Shown: piece by piece, positions 11,777 through 22,954 of the stretch
Numbering within the stretch: position 1 is the stretch's first letter
Layout: each line of letters opens with the position of its first letter
Origin: Brachycybe producta
Lineage: Eukaryota; Arthropoda; Diplopoda; Playtdesmida; Andrognathidae
Assembly (NCBI GenBank): GCA_036925085.1
Contig: JAUPFP010000041.1
Coordinates: 132,001-196,000, forward strand
Length of the DNA: 64,000 bases
Direction: 5' to 3'
Position numbers and translations under genes: made by a program
Notes under the pieces: generated by a model
Seen by the model: the letters and a program-made list of their open reading frames with translations, nothing else
Databases searched by the model: none
Told to the model about the DNA's origin: nothing

Positions 11777-12135
11777 AATTTAACACAAAAAGCTTATTTT
11801 GAATGTTATCAACAAGAGCTACTCTTCTAGTTAAAACGTTTCAAACACATTCAAGTTTCTCTTGATTTTGTATCTGTAAAGACAGAATAATCAAAGAGTT
11901 TGAAGAGTCGTTTACACTTTAAAAACCACTTTAATAACTTTTGGTCCAGCTCGAATGGAAAGCAAAAATCGATAATCTGAAATTGAGACAATATATCAAC
12001 CCGAAAACACCATTACTATACGTAATTAATTTACGTTTCTCGTTTTATTTAAAATATAGATCTATATAAAACACATTCAATTTCTTCTTAATATTTGCTT
12101 CTAATACATGGAATAAGCAGAGAATTCTAATCTAT
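11777..12135. other. Unannotated spacer
   Basis: AT-rich; nothing recognised. Confidence 0.5.
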
Positions 12136-12424
12136 GGAGCCTTGTAAAGGACGTGCGAGATTTTTTTTTTAAAATCTCGACATATCGACTTTTAATTTCT
12201 TTTATTCGGCCATGTTAATTATGTCATGTTGCACGCACCATACTCTAATAATTAAATTACTACAAGCGCCCTCTTGTAGCACATCATAGTATAATTAACA
12301 TGGCCGAATAAGAGAAATTAAAAGTCGAAATGTCGAGATTCAGGAAAAAGTAAAAATTTCAAGATTAAAGTCGACATTTCGAGATTTAAAAAAAAATCTC
12401 GCATGTCCTTTACAGGGCTCCGTA
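12136..12424. mobile_element. Foldback MITE family J
   Basis: The left arm GGAGCCTTGTAAAGGACGTG and the right arm CATGTCCTTTACAGGGCTCC pair, as do inner blocks AAATCTCGACAT, GACTTTTAATTTCT and TTCGGCCATGTTAAT with their complements. Imperfect direct repeats CTAATCTAT / CTAATCCAT flank it, compatible with an 8-9 bp target duplication. No coding capacity. Confidence 0.75.
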
Positions 12425-12483
12425 CTAATCCATTATATCAGTGGTTCCCAAACTTTTTTGACTTACGACACAGTAGTTTTTAC

Positions 12484-12689
12484 ACAGGCATTTAGAAATC
12501 GGGACGAACACAAGTTGGCTCCGCCCTTTTTATGAAGACCGGCAACTTCTGATTGGTTTGTTGTGTGGTTCGACGTTGAAAAGGGCAGAACATGTGACGT
12601 CAGTCCACATAACCAACCAAATACAAGTTGCCGGTCGTCATCAAAAGGGCTGATCCAACTTGTGTTCGCCCCGATTTCTAAATGCCTGT
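12484..12689. mobile_element. hAT-like palindromic MITE family D, copy 2
   Basis: It begins ACAGGCATTTAGAAATCGGG and ends ATTTCTAAATGCCTGT. It shares with copy 1 the GTTGGCTCCGCCC arm, GAAGTTGCCGGTCGTCAT-like sequence and the centre with TGACGTCA (12,595-12,602). CCAAT boxes appear as GATTGGTTTG. Flanking octamers GTTTTTAC / ATTTTTTG match only partly. No protein is encoded. Confidence 0.75.
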
Positions 12690-12853
12690 ATTTTTTGCTT
12701 GGAGAAATCGCGACAGACCTAAAGCAAAACTCAGGGCACATTAGCGTGCCACAGTATACCCTTTAAAAACCCTTAGATAAATGCATACATGTAATAGAAA
12801 GGTTTTCTCAATTAGAATATGTTTTTTTCTAATAAAGTTAAAATTTAATATTG

Positions 12854-12966
<113 letters not shown>

Positions 12967-13140
12967 TAAGCCCCGTCTGTGTGTGTGACCTAATGCTGTA
13001 CAAACAAGGACAAAAACCTTGAAGCACGTCGGAATTTATACTGTATAAATTTAAATGAATAAATGAACCGCTTTTTTTTTCTCAAGGTCAACTAAATGTT
13101 GCACTCCCCCCATCCAAGAACCCCATGATATTAAATTGGA

Positions 13141-13155
13141 AGGGGGGGGGGGGGG
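13141..13155 (+). repeat. Poly-G tract
   Basis: A G run interrupting GGAAGG-rich sequence in the Helitron-like element; the copy at 54.6 kb lacks it, so it grew here. Confidence 0.8.
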
Positions 13156-13361
13156 AAGGTTCGAAAGTGTAGAGGGGGAGAGAGAGAGAGAAAAACGTGG
13201 ATGAGGAAAAGTGGGAGGGGGTGACTGAAATTGAAATGAAAGGAGTAAAAAAGGAACAAACGACACGCATGCGCACACCAGAGAAAATGAAAAGCTCATT
13301 TTCTCTTTCAAATATAAAAAGGGGAGGGGATAATAGTAGCAAAATTAAACTACAGTTTATC

Positions 13362-13503
13362 ACAGTCAATTGTACCCAGCATTAGAATTTCTTTTCCTCC
13401 ACCCTTTTATGAACGGCATCAATTTCTAATTGGTTTGTTACTTGGTCTGACGTCATAAAAGGGCGGAGGAAAAGAAATTCTAATGCTGGGCACAATTGCC
13501 TGT
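13362..13503. mobile_element. hAT-like palindromic MITE family D, copy 3, nested in the Helitron-like element
   Basis: It runs from ACAGTCAATTGTACCCAGCA to GCTGGGCACAATTGCCTGT. The arms pair through CATTAGAATTTCTTTTCC and its complement, then CGCCCTTTTATGA-type sequence. TGACGTCA lies at 13,448-13,455 and an ATTGGTTTGTTACTTGG block at 13,429. The same D insertion sits at the same place in the 54-kb Helitron copy, so it entered before the two diverged. Confidence 0.85.
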
Positions 13504-13625
13504 AAATTTCGCTCCCGTCATTTATGACGGGTTACCCCACTAGTTAAATTATATTAACACATAGCACATAACACACTTAGCAAAACTTGTGACACACCGG
13601 TGTGCCACAGCACACCCATTGGGAA

Positions 13626-14555
13626 ATATTCTTCATTTGCATGTGTTGCAATGGCTGCTTATTAAGGTGTTTCAAACATGAGAAATACACAATGACTAAA
13701 TACTATTTATCGGTGGTTTTGCCCATTAACTAGTGATAGTTGTACAATGGTTATTTTCCACTTTGACAGTACTAACAATATTTATAACAAGGAACATACA
13801 AAGTTCACGACACTACGGAAATAAAAGTGGGTTGCAAAGCTAAGCTCGTGTGTCCGCTTAAGAAGTTTATGTTGAGATTCACTCGATTTGCAAATAGCAA
13901 CGAACTTCCTATAAAAAACATGAAACGAGAGAGACCACTGGACCACATTCTCTGCAAATGATCAAGTTGGTCAACAGCCTCTCAGCATGAAGCACTGAAC
14001 AACAACATATTGAACCCATGAAGCCATACTAATGAGAAACACGTGAAAACAACGGGTGGTAAGTAAGTGACCAGTGGTCACTCAAATACTGTAGGTCTTG
14101 CCACGGTCATAACTGTGAAATGAAAACAGACAAGAGATGAACCTCACAATGGAACACACTCAAAAGTGTATATTGAAACAAAACGGTTCGCGAAAACCAC
14201 ATTATAACCCACGGATGGCCAGTGGTCATTTAACGTGTCCATAATGAAACTCTGGTGACGTCCAAATTAGATTAACAAACGACTACCTCACACGGCTGCT
14301 AAATTATCTTGGTGTCTTCATATATAAACAATTCAACGATAAAACAGCAATAAAAACCACAAACTAATTTCCAATTAAGATTACGATATATGAAGATCGA
14401 GGGCCCATTTAATTCACATTAGTGAACGAATCTTTGCCATAAAATGCCAAGTGTCGTTGACCACTGAAAATGGGCCACTTTTAAAGTGTCAGTTTGTACT
14501 GTAGTTGCTCTACTTGCTTGAGAAGCTTTTGTTGTTCGTTCTCATTTTGAACGGC
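13626..14555. other. Unannotated spacer
   Basis: Richer in ACCACT/GTGGTCA-type words (for example 14,070-14,230), possibly an old repeat. No gene was recognised. Confidence 0.45.
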
Positions 14556-14943
14556 TTAGGGTAGGTTTATACTCCAAACTTTGCTAAGATTTGCAAGCTT
14601 TGAAGTTCTGTTAGCTCTGTTAGCTAACCCAAAGCTTAGCTTGTTCACACATACATGTGGTCTTGCAAAGTTTACCCTATTTTATGACCTTTATATCCTA
14701 TAAAACAGATACACAAAACAATAGAACCCTTCCCCTTCTGGAAGAAAAAAGGTGTGACTTATTCACCCCTTTTGTGTATCCGTTTCCTGATTGGTGCTTT
14801 GAGTTGCTAAGCTTTGAAAAGTTGAAAAATTTCAAAGCTAGCTTCATGCTCTGGCGAAGGCAAAAACCTGAAGCTCTGACGTCATTTTTGAAGCTTCGCA
14901 GGCTGCTTTGCCGCTTAGCAAGGGAGTATAAACCAACCCTTAG
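14556..14943. mobile_element. MITE family N
   Basis: The ends TTAGGGTAGGTTTATACTCC and GGGAGTATAAACCAACCCTTA are inverted complements with two mismatches; inner GCTAAG/CTTAGC words also pair. About 388 bp with no transposase. An open frame crossing its right end (14,657-15,103) is a chance product of this element and the adjacent minisatellite. Confidence 0.7.
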
Positions 14944-14967
14944 AGAAAAAAAAACAAGTGCAGCAAA

Positions 14968-15110
14968 GACTCAAGCAGTGACTAAAGCAGTGAGTCTAGC
15001 AGCAACTAATGAATTCTCTCAAGCAGCGAGTCAAGCAGCAACTAAAGCATCGACTCAAGTAGTGACTCAAGCAGCGACTCTTTTCACTTTACATTGCGTC
15101 TAGCATGGAG
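14968..15110 (+). repeat. Degenerate 15-bp minisatellite
   Basis: Units of about 15 bp around AGCAGCGACTCAAGC vary by point changes over eight to nine copies (GACTAAAGC, GAGTCAAGC and similar). Translation gives Ala/Thr/Gln-rich repeats but there is no sign of a real gene. Confidence 0.8.
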
Positions 15111-17160
15111 TCATGCAGCACGTGCACGCTGGATTGGCTTAGTCTCTTAATCAAATTCTTCTAATTTAAGTAACAAAGTAACTTCAAACTTCAACTTGGA
15201 GCCTCTGAACAGGGCTGCAAAATAAAAATAAACTGTTTTAACAAGTATCCTATGTTAGAATCCAACTCCGAGAGTTTAAATTGAAGTTTCTTGCATTTGG
15301 GCCACACACAAACAACCAAGCATATTTTAACTTTAGTGCATAGTGCAGCAAGTAAAGTAAAGTAAACTTCAGAAAAACTTTAAATTTTAAAACTTCTGAG
15401 AAAACTGACATCAAGAAGTACAAAATACAGTCACATAACAATGACCAGTGACAAGCCTCACTTGAAAAACCACTTCTGTTTCCACTCCAGAGAATGAAGT
15501 TCTGTTATTTTTCATAATTTTTTTTTTTTGCTGGCGAAAAAGTTATAAGTGGACATCAAATAAAGATAGGAAAAATTGCTGAGTAATAAAATTGTTGAAC
15601 ATTTTTGTTGAAAAAGGAGTGTTACAACTTAGAACCAAACTACACCATAAAGAAAACCCTCTACCCATGTCACTTCAAAAAATAAAAGGTTGTTAGAATT
15701 CCTCTTGACAAATAACATTTTCAAAAAAAAATATTCCTATTTCCATAAAGTGCATCATCCACTTGAATTCAAAAAAACTGTCTACAATCGTAGTTCAAAA
15801 AAGGTCAACATTTTCTCATAATGTACACAAACATGAGGATAAAAATTTTTTTTTATTAAATATCAAGATCATTCATCAAACACAAACACACATGCTGTCA
15901 CAGCGTTACAATGTGACATCCAATGTTCACTTGGATCATGAGACTTTGTATTTACAGATTTGTACAATTATTGTTCTTTCCTATGGGGTAACCACAGACG
16001 ATCAAATCCCAGGTTCACAATCCTCACTTGTCAATAAAAACACTGATCGTGTGTGTGTATATGGTGATTTTGGTTCATTTAATCGAAGTTTCATTGCTTT
16101 TCAGCAATCCGCTGGTTGGTGCTGGCTATTAGCAGCAACAGCAAACAGCGGGCTGCTTTGGGTTCACACTTGTCCAGTCACTGCTGGTATTAGCAGCGCA
16201 AGTCATCCAATCACCATCTTGCAAAAACACAAACTCTAATAACAACCAACCCAAGCAGTGGAGTTTCAACTACCCACTAGTGATACTACCAGCGACAATG
16301 GCTGGTAGCACACTGGTAGCAGCAGGAAGGGAGTCACATGACCAGTTGGTAGCTGCTAAAGTTGGACATGTTCAACTTCACCAGTTGCTGTTAAATCACT
16401 AGCCTGCTGGAGAAAGCAGCTGCTGGAGGGCTACAACCAGCCAGCAACAACCAGCAGCTGGGAAACCAGCCTAGCATCGACTGTGCATTCAGTAGAAAAT
16501 CACTTTCGATTGAAAAGGATTTTTGGCACGAACACACACAGTCAAAGCTAAGATTGATAACCAACGAAACTTGATTGAATGAACAAAATCCACCACATGT
16601 GAGGGGGTGTAATGATGGGGCATGAGTAAAATTTGAATACACTGTAATTATTTAAAAATATAAAAAATATGCTCCACCCACAAACATTTTCAAAGCAAAC
16701 CAAAGAAAAAACTGATAGAAATGGGTTGAATATCTTTTGTGACATTGAAAGACAATCCTGGTTTCACAAGCCACGACATGATCGTATGTGGCCAGCTTTA
16801 ATATTCATGATGTGGATTGTGGAGGAGGTTTTACAGAGTTATACTGTTAAGATGGCATCCAACACCTTCTAGTGGAATTGCAGCAAAACGTTGCACAACC
16901 TTTTTGCGAGCAACTTCAAAACATTCATACTAATCTGCACTCAACAATTACAAACTGATGAGCCTCATCACTAATTTACGTACTAGTCATCTTGATAAAT
17001 GACATTCCATAGCCACAACACAATACTAGCAACAACATTTTAGCAAAACCACTAACTTAAGGATGAAACAATGAATATTTTAACTGCTTTTGCAACAAAT
17101 AAGCCTGGGGAAAAAAATTACCAAGGTCATGTTTGTAGACTCTTGAGTCTAAAGCATAAT
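15111..17160. other. No gene identified; longest open frame not recognised
   Basis: The plus frame at 15,763-16,239 (158 codons) has no domain or composition that I recognise, and overlaps a patch rich in GCTGGT/ACCAGC words (16,100-16,460) that looks like a decayed inverted-repeat element. A second plus frame at 16,669-16,872 is also unrecognised. Confidence 0.4.
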
Positions 17161-17827
17161 ACAGATCGGGCGATAATCAAGGAACGCACGTTTCCGGCAC
17201 CTTGACAACATCTTCGTTGAAAGCAGCAACTTGTATCTTGCCGGGCGCAAATTAGGGAACCTACTCATCGAGCAACCAGCAATAGTTTTTGAAGACTGTT
17301 GCTGGAGACACTACACTATAGAGCCACCGCTTCAACCTTGTAAACCAAAATGGCAACATTGCATTCAATCATAGCTAACCATGTTGGCTCTGGGAAGAGG
17401 CAACAAGGAAGAGGGAACAAGCAACCACTGTGTGCCAGCAATCCCTTTACTGTCATGTGATCATGATTTGGTTGCTAGTTGCTCGCTCGTTCCCTAATTT
17501 GCGCTCAGCCTTACGCGTCCAAACCGAATTCAGTATCTGTTGTTCACTTATATGGAATAATAATAATTCACAATAAAAATGTGAAAATAAATTTAAATAT
17601 TTTCATAGCAATACCCTTCTTCACAATAAAATTGTTTGTCATTTGGTTCGCAAGTAGGTACAGACTGAGCAATGTTTTCCATTTGAAGTGGGGGAAAAAG
17701 AGAAACAAGCAACACTCTGTCATGCCGCCGGATACTCGGGCGATTTTGTTTTGTATTCGCAAAGACGTCTTCACTCGTCGGGAAACATCACTCACAACAA
17801 TGTTTCCATGATTATCGCCCTGTCTGT
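17161..17827. mobile_element. Foldback element O, containing element P
   Basis: The outer ends, CAGATCGGGCGATAATCAAG on the left and TGATTATCGCCCTGTCTGT on the right, are near-complements. Pairing continues loosely inward (GAACGCACGTTTCC with GGAAACATC). The middle is occupied by a second hairpin, P. Confidence 0.6.
17243..17507. mobile_element. Foldback MITE P nested in element O
   Basis: The arms GGGCGCAAATTAGGGAAC and GTTCCCTAATTTGCGCTC pair, followed by GAGCAACCAGCAA and TTGCTCGC/GGTTGCTAGTTGC. About 265 bp, no coding capacity. Orientation relative to O suggests a later insertion. Confidence 0.6.
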
Positions 17828-18838
17828 ACTAGGCTTAAGTGGAAATGTGCCTTTACATATTAGTCAGTCCCCATTCCAAAGGACGTTCAAGTTTCATGCA
17901 ACTGCTGTTTTCGTATACAAATGTTTCAAACTATAAAAAACTGATACTTCAAACAATTAAAATGGGACGTCTTCTTCTGGGCCACCCTGTATTTATTATA
18001 TTGCACCTGACTTAACAATAATTTGTAATAGAATTATTTTTTTTTTCCATAAAGAGAACTTTTTAAAAAAAAAATATGAATTTTACAAGACATGATTGAT
18101 GACCCCCCCCCCCCCCCCCCCACCACAATGAAAATAAAGGTGGTCTTTGTTCAAGATTCATTGTGCTTTTAATTCGTCGGGTCTGGTAACATCACGGAAA
18201 CGTGCACGTAGCCCCCAAAGCGTCATAATTCTCAATCCAAGATTTAATTTTTAAAAAATAAAAAAGGCATAAAAGGGACAACTGAAGACGTCAACAAACA
18301 ATGAATCAGCAAGTAAACAAAATAACGAGAGAAAAAACAAGTTCCGAACTTCAAGATTCGATGATAGCCATTATCATTGAGTATTGGAGCCCAGAAAAAA
18401 ATTAATGTATTTTTTTTTTTTTGGTATTCTGAATAGATATTCGTCATCGATCAAAAAAAAAATTCTCCTCTTTAAAATGAAAATTGGCCACTATTTGTGG
18501 GTCACGAGTACTGAACAATGACAGGCAGCCAGAACGCAAAAAATTTAAACGTTTGGAGGGAAATTGCTGTATATAAAGCAGTATTCTACGTTTCACGTTT
18601 TGAGCTGTGTTCTTTGTGCAAAACACACAGCACACATCTCTTCGTGTGTGCATTTTTATGATGAAAGTTGGCCGACAGCTTTCAGCTGTGTCACTGTGTG
18701 TTGCAAATATAACTACGGCCCACCTGTCGTACCTCTTGGGTACCACACAAACAAATTATCTCTAGGTTGGCAGCTAGGGTTTATGCACTAGGTCTTAACA
18801 GGTCTGTGTTATCAGTTACAATGTTCAGTTCAGGTGGT
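17828..18838. other. Spacer with a mariner-like terminus and a poly-C run
   Basis: GGGCCACCCTGTATTTATTA near 17,979 resembles the end of the mariner-like element R at 20.4-21.3 kb (TACAGGGTGG in complement). A C run of about 18 bases lies at 18,103-18,121. If the minus-strand exon at 18,839 is real, part of this stretch would be its 3' UTR. Confidence 0.4.
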
Positions 18839-19018
18839 TTAGTCGTCACTGGTAAAAGAGGCTGAAAGGGGGTGGCCACCAATATCACTGTCACTGGCAG
18901 AGCTGCAGTAGGTGGTGGCATCATCATGAGAAGCAGGGTATCGGAAGACCACATCGTTGGTAAACTCACGCATTGCCTTCACATGGTCAGCTTGAAAGAG
19001 AACTCCTGGGTGGATTGG
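18839..19018 (-). CDS. Possible terminal coding exon of an unidentified gene
   Basis: The reverse strand shows an acceptor-like TCTTAGTTAG just before an open phase-0 frame of 59 codons ending in TAA (stop at 18,839-18,841). The peptide is balanced rather than repeat-like: it includes QADHVKAMREFTNDVVFRYP and an acidic-Ser tail SSASDSDIGGHPLSASF. The stretch is visibly less AT-rich than its surroundings. I recognise no family, no upstream exon was found, and an open frame of this length can occur by chance, so this is a weak call based on composition and one splice site. Confidence 0.22.
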   Translation of the reverse strand, partial: PIHPGVLFQADHVKAMREFTNDVVFRYPASHDDATTYCSSASDSDIGGHPLSASFTSDD

Positions 19019-20404
19019 CTAACTAAGACATACCCAGTGGACCACACAACAGGCACACAGCTCCAATCTGCCTAGGTGGGTTTTCATGTGCACTTTGAAC
19101 TTCCAAATGCACGCCCATGGTTGTTCGCTGTGTGTGCCAGTTTTGGACTTACGTGACATTGTTCCTTATCAGACAATAGGCGTATCACAAAATAGCACAG
19201 TTATCATTTTTTTGCCTTGTAAGAGAGCAAAGGCTCTACCGGGCCACCTCCATTGAAACTTACAGTTCCAAGGTAGATAAACATGATAGCAATTTTTTTT
19301 TGCTGGAGCCTTTGGAAAAAGAAATGAAACATGAAAATGGTATTTGTTGGAGCTGTGAAAAGGAAGTGTTGGTCACGTGATCTTGTGACACAGCAAGAAG
19401 CAGATGCTTAAAGTACACAATTCATAGTGGGGGGGAAAACACAGCGTGCATGAAACCCGCCTTAACAATGCCAAGCGCTTCGAGCCACTTCAAAAAACTT
19501 GCTTAGAAACTGAACTCGGCTATTTGGATGCATTCTGCAAAATCTAAAAATTATTTCGTCAGACAGTTGTTTTAAAAAATAAACAGATTCCATTGGCTCC
19601 TAGACGATTCTGGAAAACAAAATTGCTGAACACGTGCAGGAAAGTGTTTGGACCCTTAAGAATGCATTACAAATTCAACAATTGACCCTCTCTTATCTAA
19701 ACTTCTTACAAGTGAAGATTACTTTTTATTAACCTGACAACGTGAGAAGAAATCAAAAACACCCAAAAGCCTCAAATTACAAATGTAAAAAATGGTGAGG
19801 AATACTTGTTTAACTTTTAATTTTATACGACTACAACTTATACTAAATAGGTGAACAAAAAAATTATTAAGTTGGCAAACACTTGTTTGTTTGTTGGCCA
19901 ACAGAATACTAATTAAATTCACAAGAACTCTTTCTTGTTGATGATGTTATTTTTTCAGGTTTGAAACAAAGATTTGTGGAATGACAATTACTAAAAAAAA
20001 ATCACTTTTACTTTATCTCTTTTCTTTCTCTCTCTCTCTCTCTCACGCTCAATTCATTTCAATTTATTAATGTCAGAAAAAAAAAGAACTGAACTTCTTC
20101 TTCTCTCCTGACACGACCCTTTTCTTAACAAAAAATAAATCATTTCATAATACAAAAAGTTCAAACAACTTCTGTATTTATACCTCATTTTCTTTTCTAA
20201 TTTATGCTAATTAGGAATGTAACTAACACGAAGAGTCTCTCCATGAAGAAGAAATTTCTTCTATAAGATAAATACATAAAGGTAGCCCCAACTAAGGCTC
20301 TTGTTTATCTTTTTTACGATTAATGAAGCCAAGTACAAAATAGTGATATTAGAGGTGTCTGCTGTGTTGCTGAAAATTTAACCCCAAAACACCTAAAAAA
20401 AAAT
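19019..20404. other. Unannotated spacer
   Basis: A CT microsatellite (TTTCTTTCTCTCTCTCTC) at 20,020-20,044. No gene or repeat copy was recognised. Confidence 0.5.
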
Positions 20405-20422
20405 ATTGGGTGGGCCATAAGT

Positions 20423-20625
20423 AGACTTGCCATCTGTTGAAGACAGTCCTCCATTCGGAAGAACTGTCCTCTGGCCAGGACCATCCTCCACGAACGTATT
20501 TAAGTTTTTATACAATTTATTATGTGGAGGACATGTTTGCCTTCGTGGAGGACGGTCCTGGTCGGAGGATATTTCCTCCGAATAGAGGACTGTCCTCCAC
20601 AAAGGAGGAAAGGTGGCAAGCCTAT
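20423..20625. mobile_element. Foldback hAT-like MITE Q with 8-bp target duplication
   Basis: It starts AGACTTGCCATCTG and ends GGTGGCAAGCCTAT; inner arms GACAGTCCTCCATTCGGA and TCCGAATAGAGGACTGTCCT pair strongly, and GAGGAC/GTCCTC words recur throughout. Exact octamers CCATAAGT (20,415-20,422 and 20,626-20,633) flank it, and that octamer is part of the mariner-like terminus, which appears once at the other end of R. This is a clear target-site duplication. Confidence 0.85.
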
Positions 20626-20850
20626 CCATAAGTCACAAAGGGGTTTTTGTTTTGTTTATATTTTTTTTGTAAATGTTTCCTTTGGATTTTGTAGTCAACA
20701 TGTGGGAAAATTCTTTGGGATAAATTCAAAACTGAACAACAAACGAAAATCTTAAAATTGTATTGTCCAAATTGGAACTCAGTCTCACATAAAGTACCAC
20801 CACCACTTCAATGTCAGGTTTGGATACTGAGAATATAAGAGCTATTCACC

Positions 20851-20993
20851 ATAGGCGGTTCAACCCAGCACTAAAATTTCGTTTGCCCCGCCCTTTTATG
20901 AGCGCCATCAATTTCTAATTGGTTCGTTACTTGGTATGATGACATAAAAGGGCGGGGCAAACGAAATTTTAGTGTTGGGCAAGAACTGTCTGT
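20851..20993. mobile_element. hAT-like palindromic MITE family D, copy 4, nested in R
   Basis: It runs from ATAGGCGGTTCAACCCAGCA to TTGGGCAAGAACTGTCTGT. The arms pair through CTAAAATTTCGTTTGCCCCG and its complement, with CCGCCC/GGGCGG boxes and an ATTGGTTCGTTACTTGG centre. The CRE is degraded here (TGATGACATAA). Direct repeats CTATTCACC flank it at 20,842-20,850 and 20,994-21,002. Confidence 0.85.
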
Positions 20994-21318
20994 CTATTCA
21001 CCAGTGTCAATTGCTCAGTGTCTCAGGCACACGCACTGTCTGGTGTGGTTCTTAAATACTTTCTTAAAAATAACGATGACAGTGCAATGCTACAATGAGA
21101 AACATCGACAACTATTAAGAAAAATGCCGTAAAAGGAGCCCGTACTTGCGAAACCAAAAAGGGGGCTAATTTATGTGAAATTAATTTTCATATCTAATTC
21201 AAAAAAATTCCCATATGTAGTAAACTTTATTTAGAAAAAAAAATTACATAATTAACAAACCAAAAAGTCATTTATTAAATAATGAAGCCCTTTCGTGACT
21301 TATGGCCCACCCTGTATA

Positions 21319-22578
21319 ATGCTAGAGATAGGGACGCAAAGATGAAATTGGTCAGCAAATGTCCCCCGTGCACCAAGAAACCTTATAGAAAGAGACATTG
21401 GCCACATTTCTAAATTATAATTGCTAGCAAATGCTTTGCAACGTGGCAAACTCAGTAACGGCATTATAGACACAACAACGAGGAATAGCCGTTTTCTAAG
21501 CACTTTCTGCTAATGCTATATCAGAACATTAGTTAATAAATAAAATATAGAAATTTCGTCATTATTTATTAACGAATTTTATGTGGCAAATACAAAACGC
21601 AATATAAGATGAACGGACCAAGATCGAGACGGCCCACAGTCGTACAAGTGTGGTAAGCACCTCTCTTAACTCGGGTTAATGAATTGGAAACATCCTTCAG
21701 TCAACTGACAGACCCACAAAATAAAAACCGTGTTACAACCAAAAAAATGATGATGATGATGATTCAAGTAACTTTCCAACAAAATAAAAAAAAAAAACAT
21801 TGTAAATAAGAGATTCCTTTTTCTTGACACGTGTTGTCTGTCAAGAAATTATGAACACGAATATTCATTTCTCTTCATCTACAAAGTCACAACCCCGTGA
21901 CTGTGAGTGTGAGCGCGAATCCCCATCCTCACCCACCCCCTCTGAAACGCAATAAGTCTTGAGAACGGAAGTTTCGGACCATCTCGATTAACACTCACAA
22001 ACCCAACCCAATCCATCAACTTCTTAAGACTCGTCTCCATTTCAAACAATTTTTTTGTAATCTGTATTATTCAGAAGAGCTTCTTGTATATCAACTAAAG
22101 AAGAAGAAGAAGAAAATGTCTACACAGATTCACGATGCCAGAGAAGGAGAAGAAAAAAAATGAAAGAAAGATTCTGGTAGAAGTGTGTTGAGTGATGAAT
22201 CTGATGGCACAACCAACCGTGACATCCACATGCTCACCACCACCCTCCTCCCTCCTCCTCCATCTCCTCTTCTCTCCTAGCATGTTCTGTTTTTTTTTAT
22301 GAAGTCCTTCTGAGAATTCCAAGACATGATATGGCCGTGTTTTTCTTTTCTTTCTTTTACTTACTTATCATCAAGTCAAACGTGTGAAAAAAATCAGACC
22401 ATTACCAATCTTGATATTGTGGTAAACCATTACAAGGCCCAAATTCAATTAGGAAACTTAGCACTTGAACTTGTTTAAGGTGGCTTTTATATTTTAATTA
22501 CAGGGTTGGAAAAAAATTATGACTTTGTTTAATTAAATTATGATTTTCTTTTATTAAACCACGATTATCTTTATTATT
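21319..22578. other. Unannotated spacer with simple repeats
   Basis: Short (GAT)n near 21,748 and GAAGAA near 22,098, purine-rich GGAGGAG near 22,240. A lone family A terminus (TTAAGGTGGCTTTTATATTT) lies at 22,475. No gene was recognised. Confidence 0.45.
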
Positions 22579-22926
22579 AAAGGTGCCTTTATAAATACTC
22601 CCAGATGGCGCGCCTGCGTGGCTATTATGTTCTAGTGGCGGTCTCTTCCCAAGATAGTTAAGAGTTAACTCTAACCAACCTCTTAGCCCTTCACCCGTGA
22701 TTTTGAGAAAGTTTAGATTTTTCAAGCAACCGTTTTAAGAACCGGAAAAAATAGTGTTTTAGAAAATAGAATAGTTTGTTACAAATTATAATTGTTAAAT
22801 TTTTTACATAATGATTATCTTTTAAAATAAACTTTTTATGACAGCTTGAAAAAGGCGAAAATAGTTTTTTTTTTTCATGAAATGTCAATTGAAAAAAAAA
22901 AAATACCCAAAACGGGTCATTTTTGA

Positions 22927-22954
22927 CCTCCATTGCTCTATAGAGCAATGGAGG
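22927..22954. repeat. Perfect 28-bp palindrome
   Basis: A perfect self-complementary sequence: CCTCCATTGCTCTA is followed immediately by its complement. The same CCTCCATTGCT word recurs in both arms of the large palindrome just to the right, so this may be the relic of a collapsed inverted duplication. Confidence 0.9.

Larger units (their letters stand above)
12975..13543 (+). mobile_element. Helitron-like non-autonomous element, copy 1
   Basis: The 3' end shows a palindrome CCCGTCATTTATGACGGG (13,514-13,531) followed by TTACCCCA, the terminal tetranucleotide CTAG (13,540-13,543), then host T. A subterminal hairpin just before CTRR and insertion next to T are Helitron hallmarks. The element reappears inverted at 54,346-54,760, with the same CTAG and following T. 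The left limit is uncertain (similarity fades near TCTGTGTGTGTGAC). No Rep/helicase frame is present; the Helitron class is inferred from the end structure. Confidence 0.6.
20405..21318 (+). mobile_element. Mariner-like non-autonomous element R with two insertions
   Basis: The left end TGGGTGGGCCATAAGT continues, after the Q insertion, as CCATAAGTCACAAAGGGG; the right end CCCTTTCGTGACTTATGGCC followed by CACCCTGTA is its inverted complement. The TACAGGGTGG start with TA at the edge is typical of Tc1/mariner termini. The interior contains elements Q (20,423-20,625) and D (20,851-20,993) and no transposase frame. Confidence 0.75.

Noticed and set aside
14657..15103. 148-codon frame with Ala-Ala-Thr-Gln repeats
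   Set aside because: It spans the right half of MITE N and a degenerate 15-bp minisatellite; no upstream exon or conserved domain.
15763..16239. 158-codon plus-strand frame, the longest in the window
   Set aside because: Unfamiliar sequence, AT-derived composition in its first half and inverted-repeat debris in the second; no splice or start context that supports it.
17979..17996. Second full mariner-like element
   Set aside because: Only one terminus (GGGCCACCCTGTA) is visible; no partner end in either direction.
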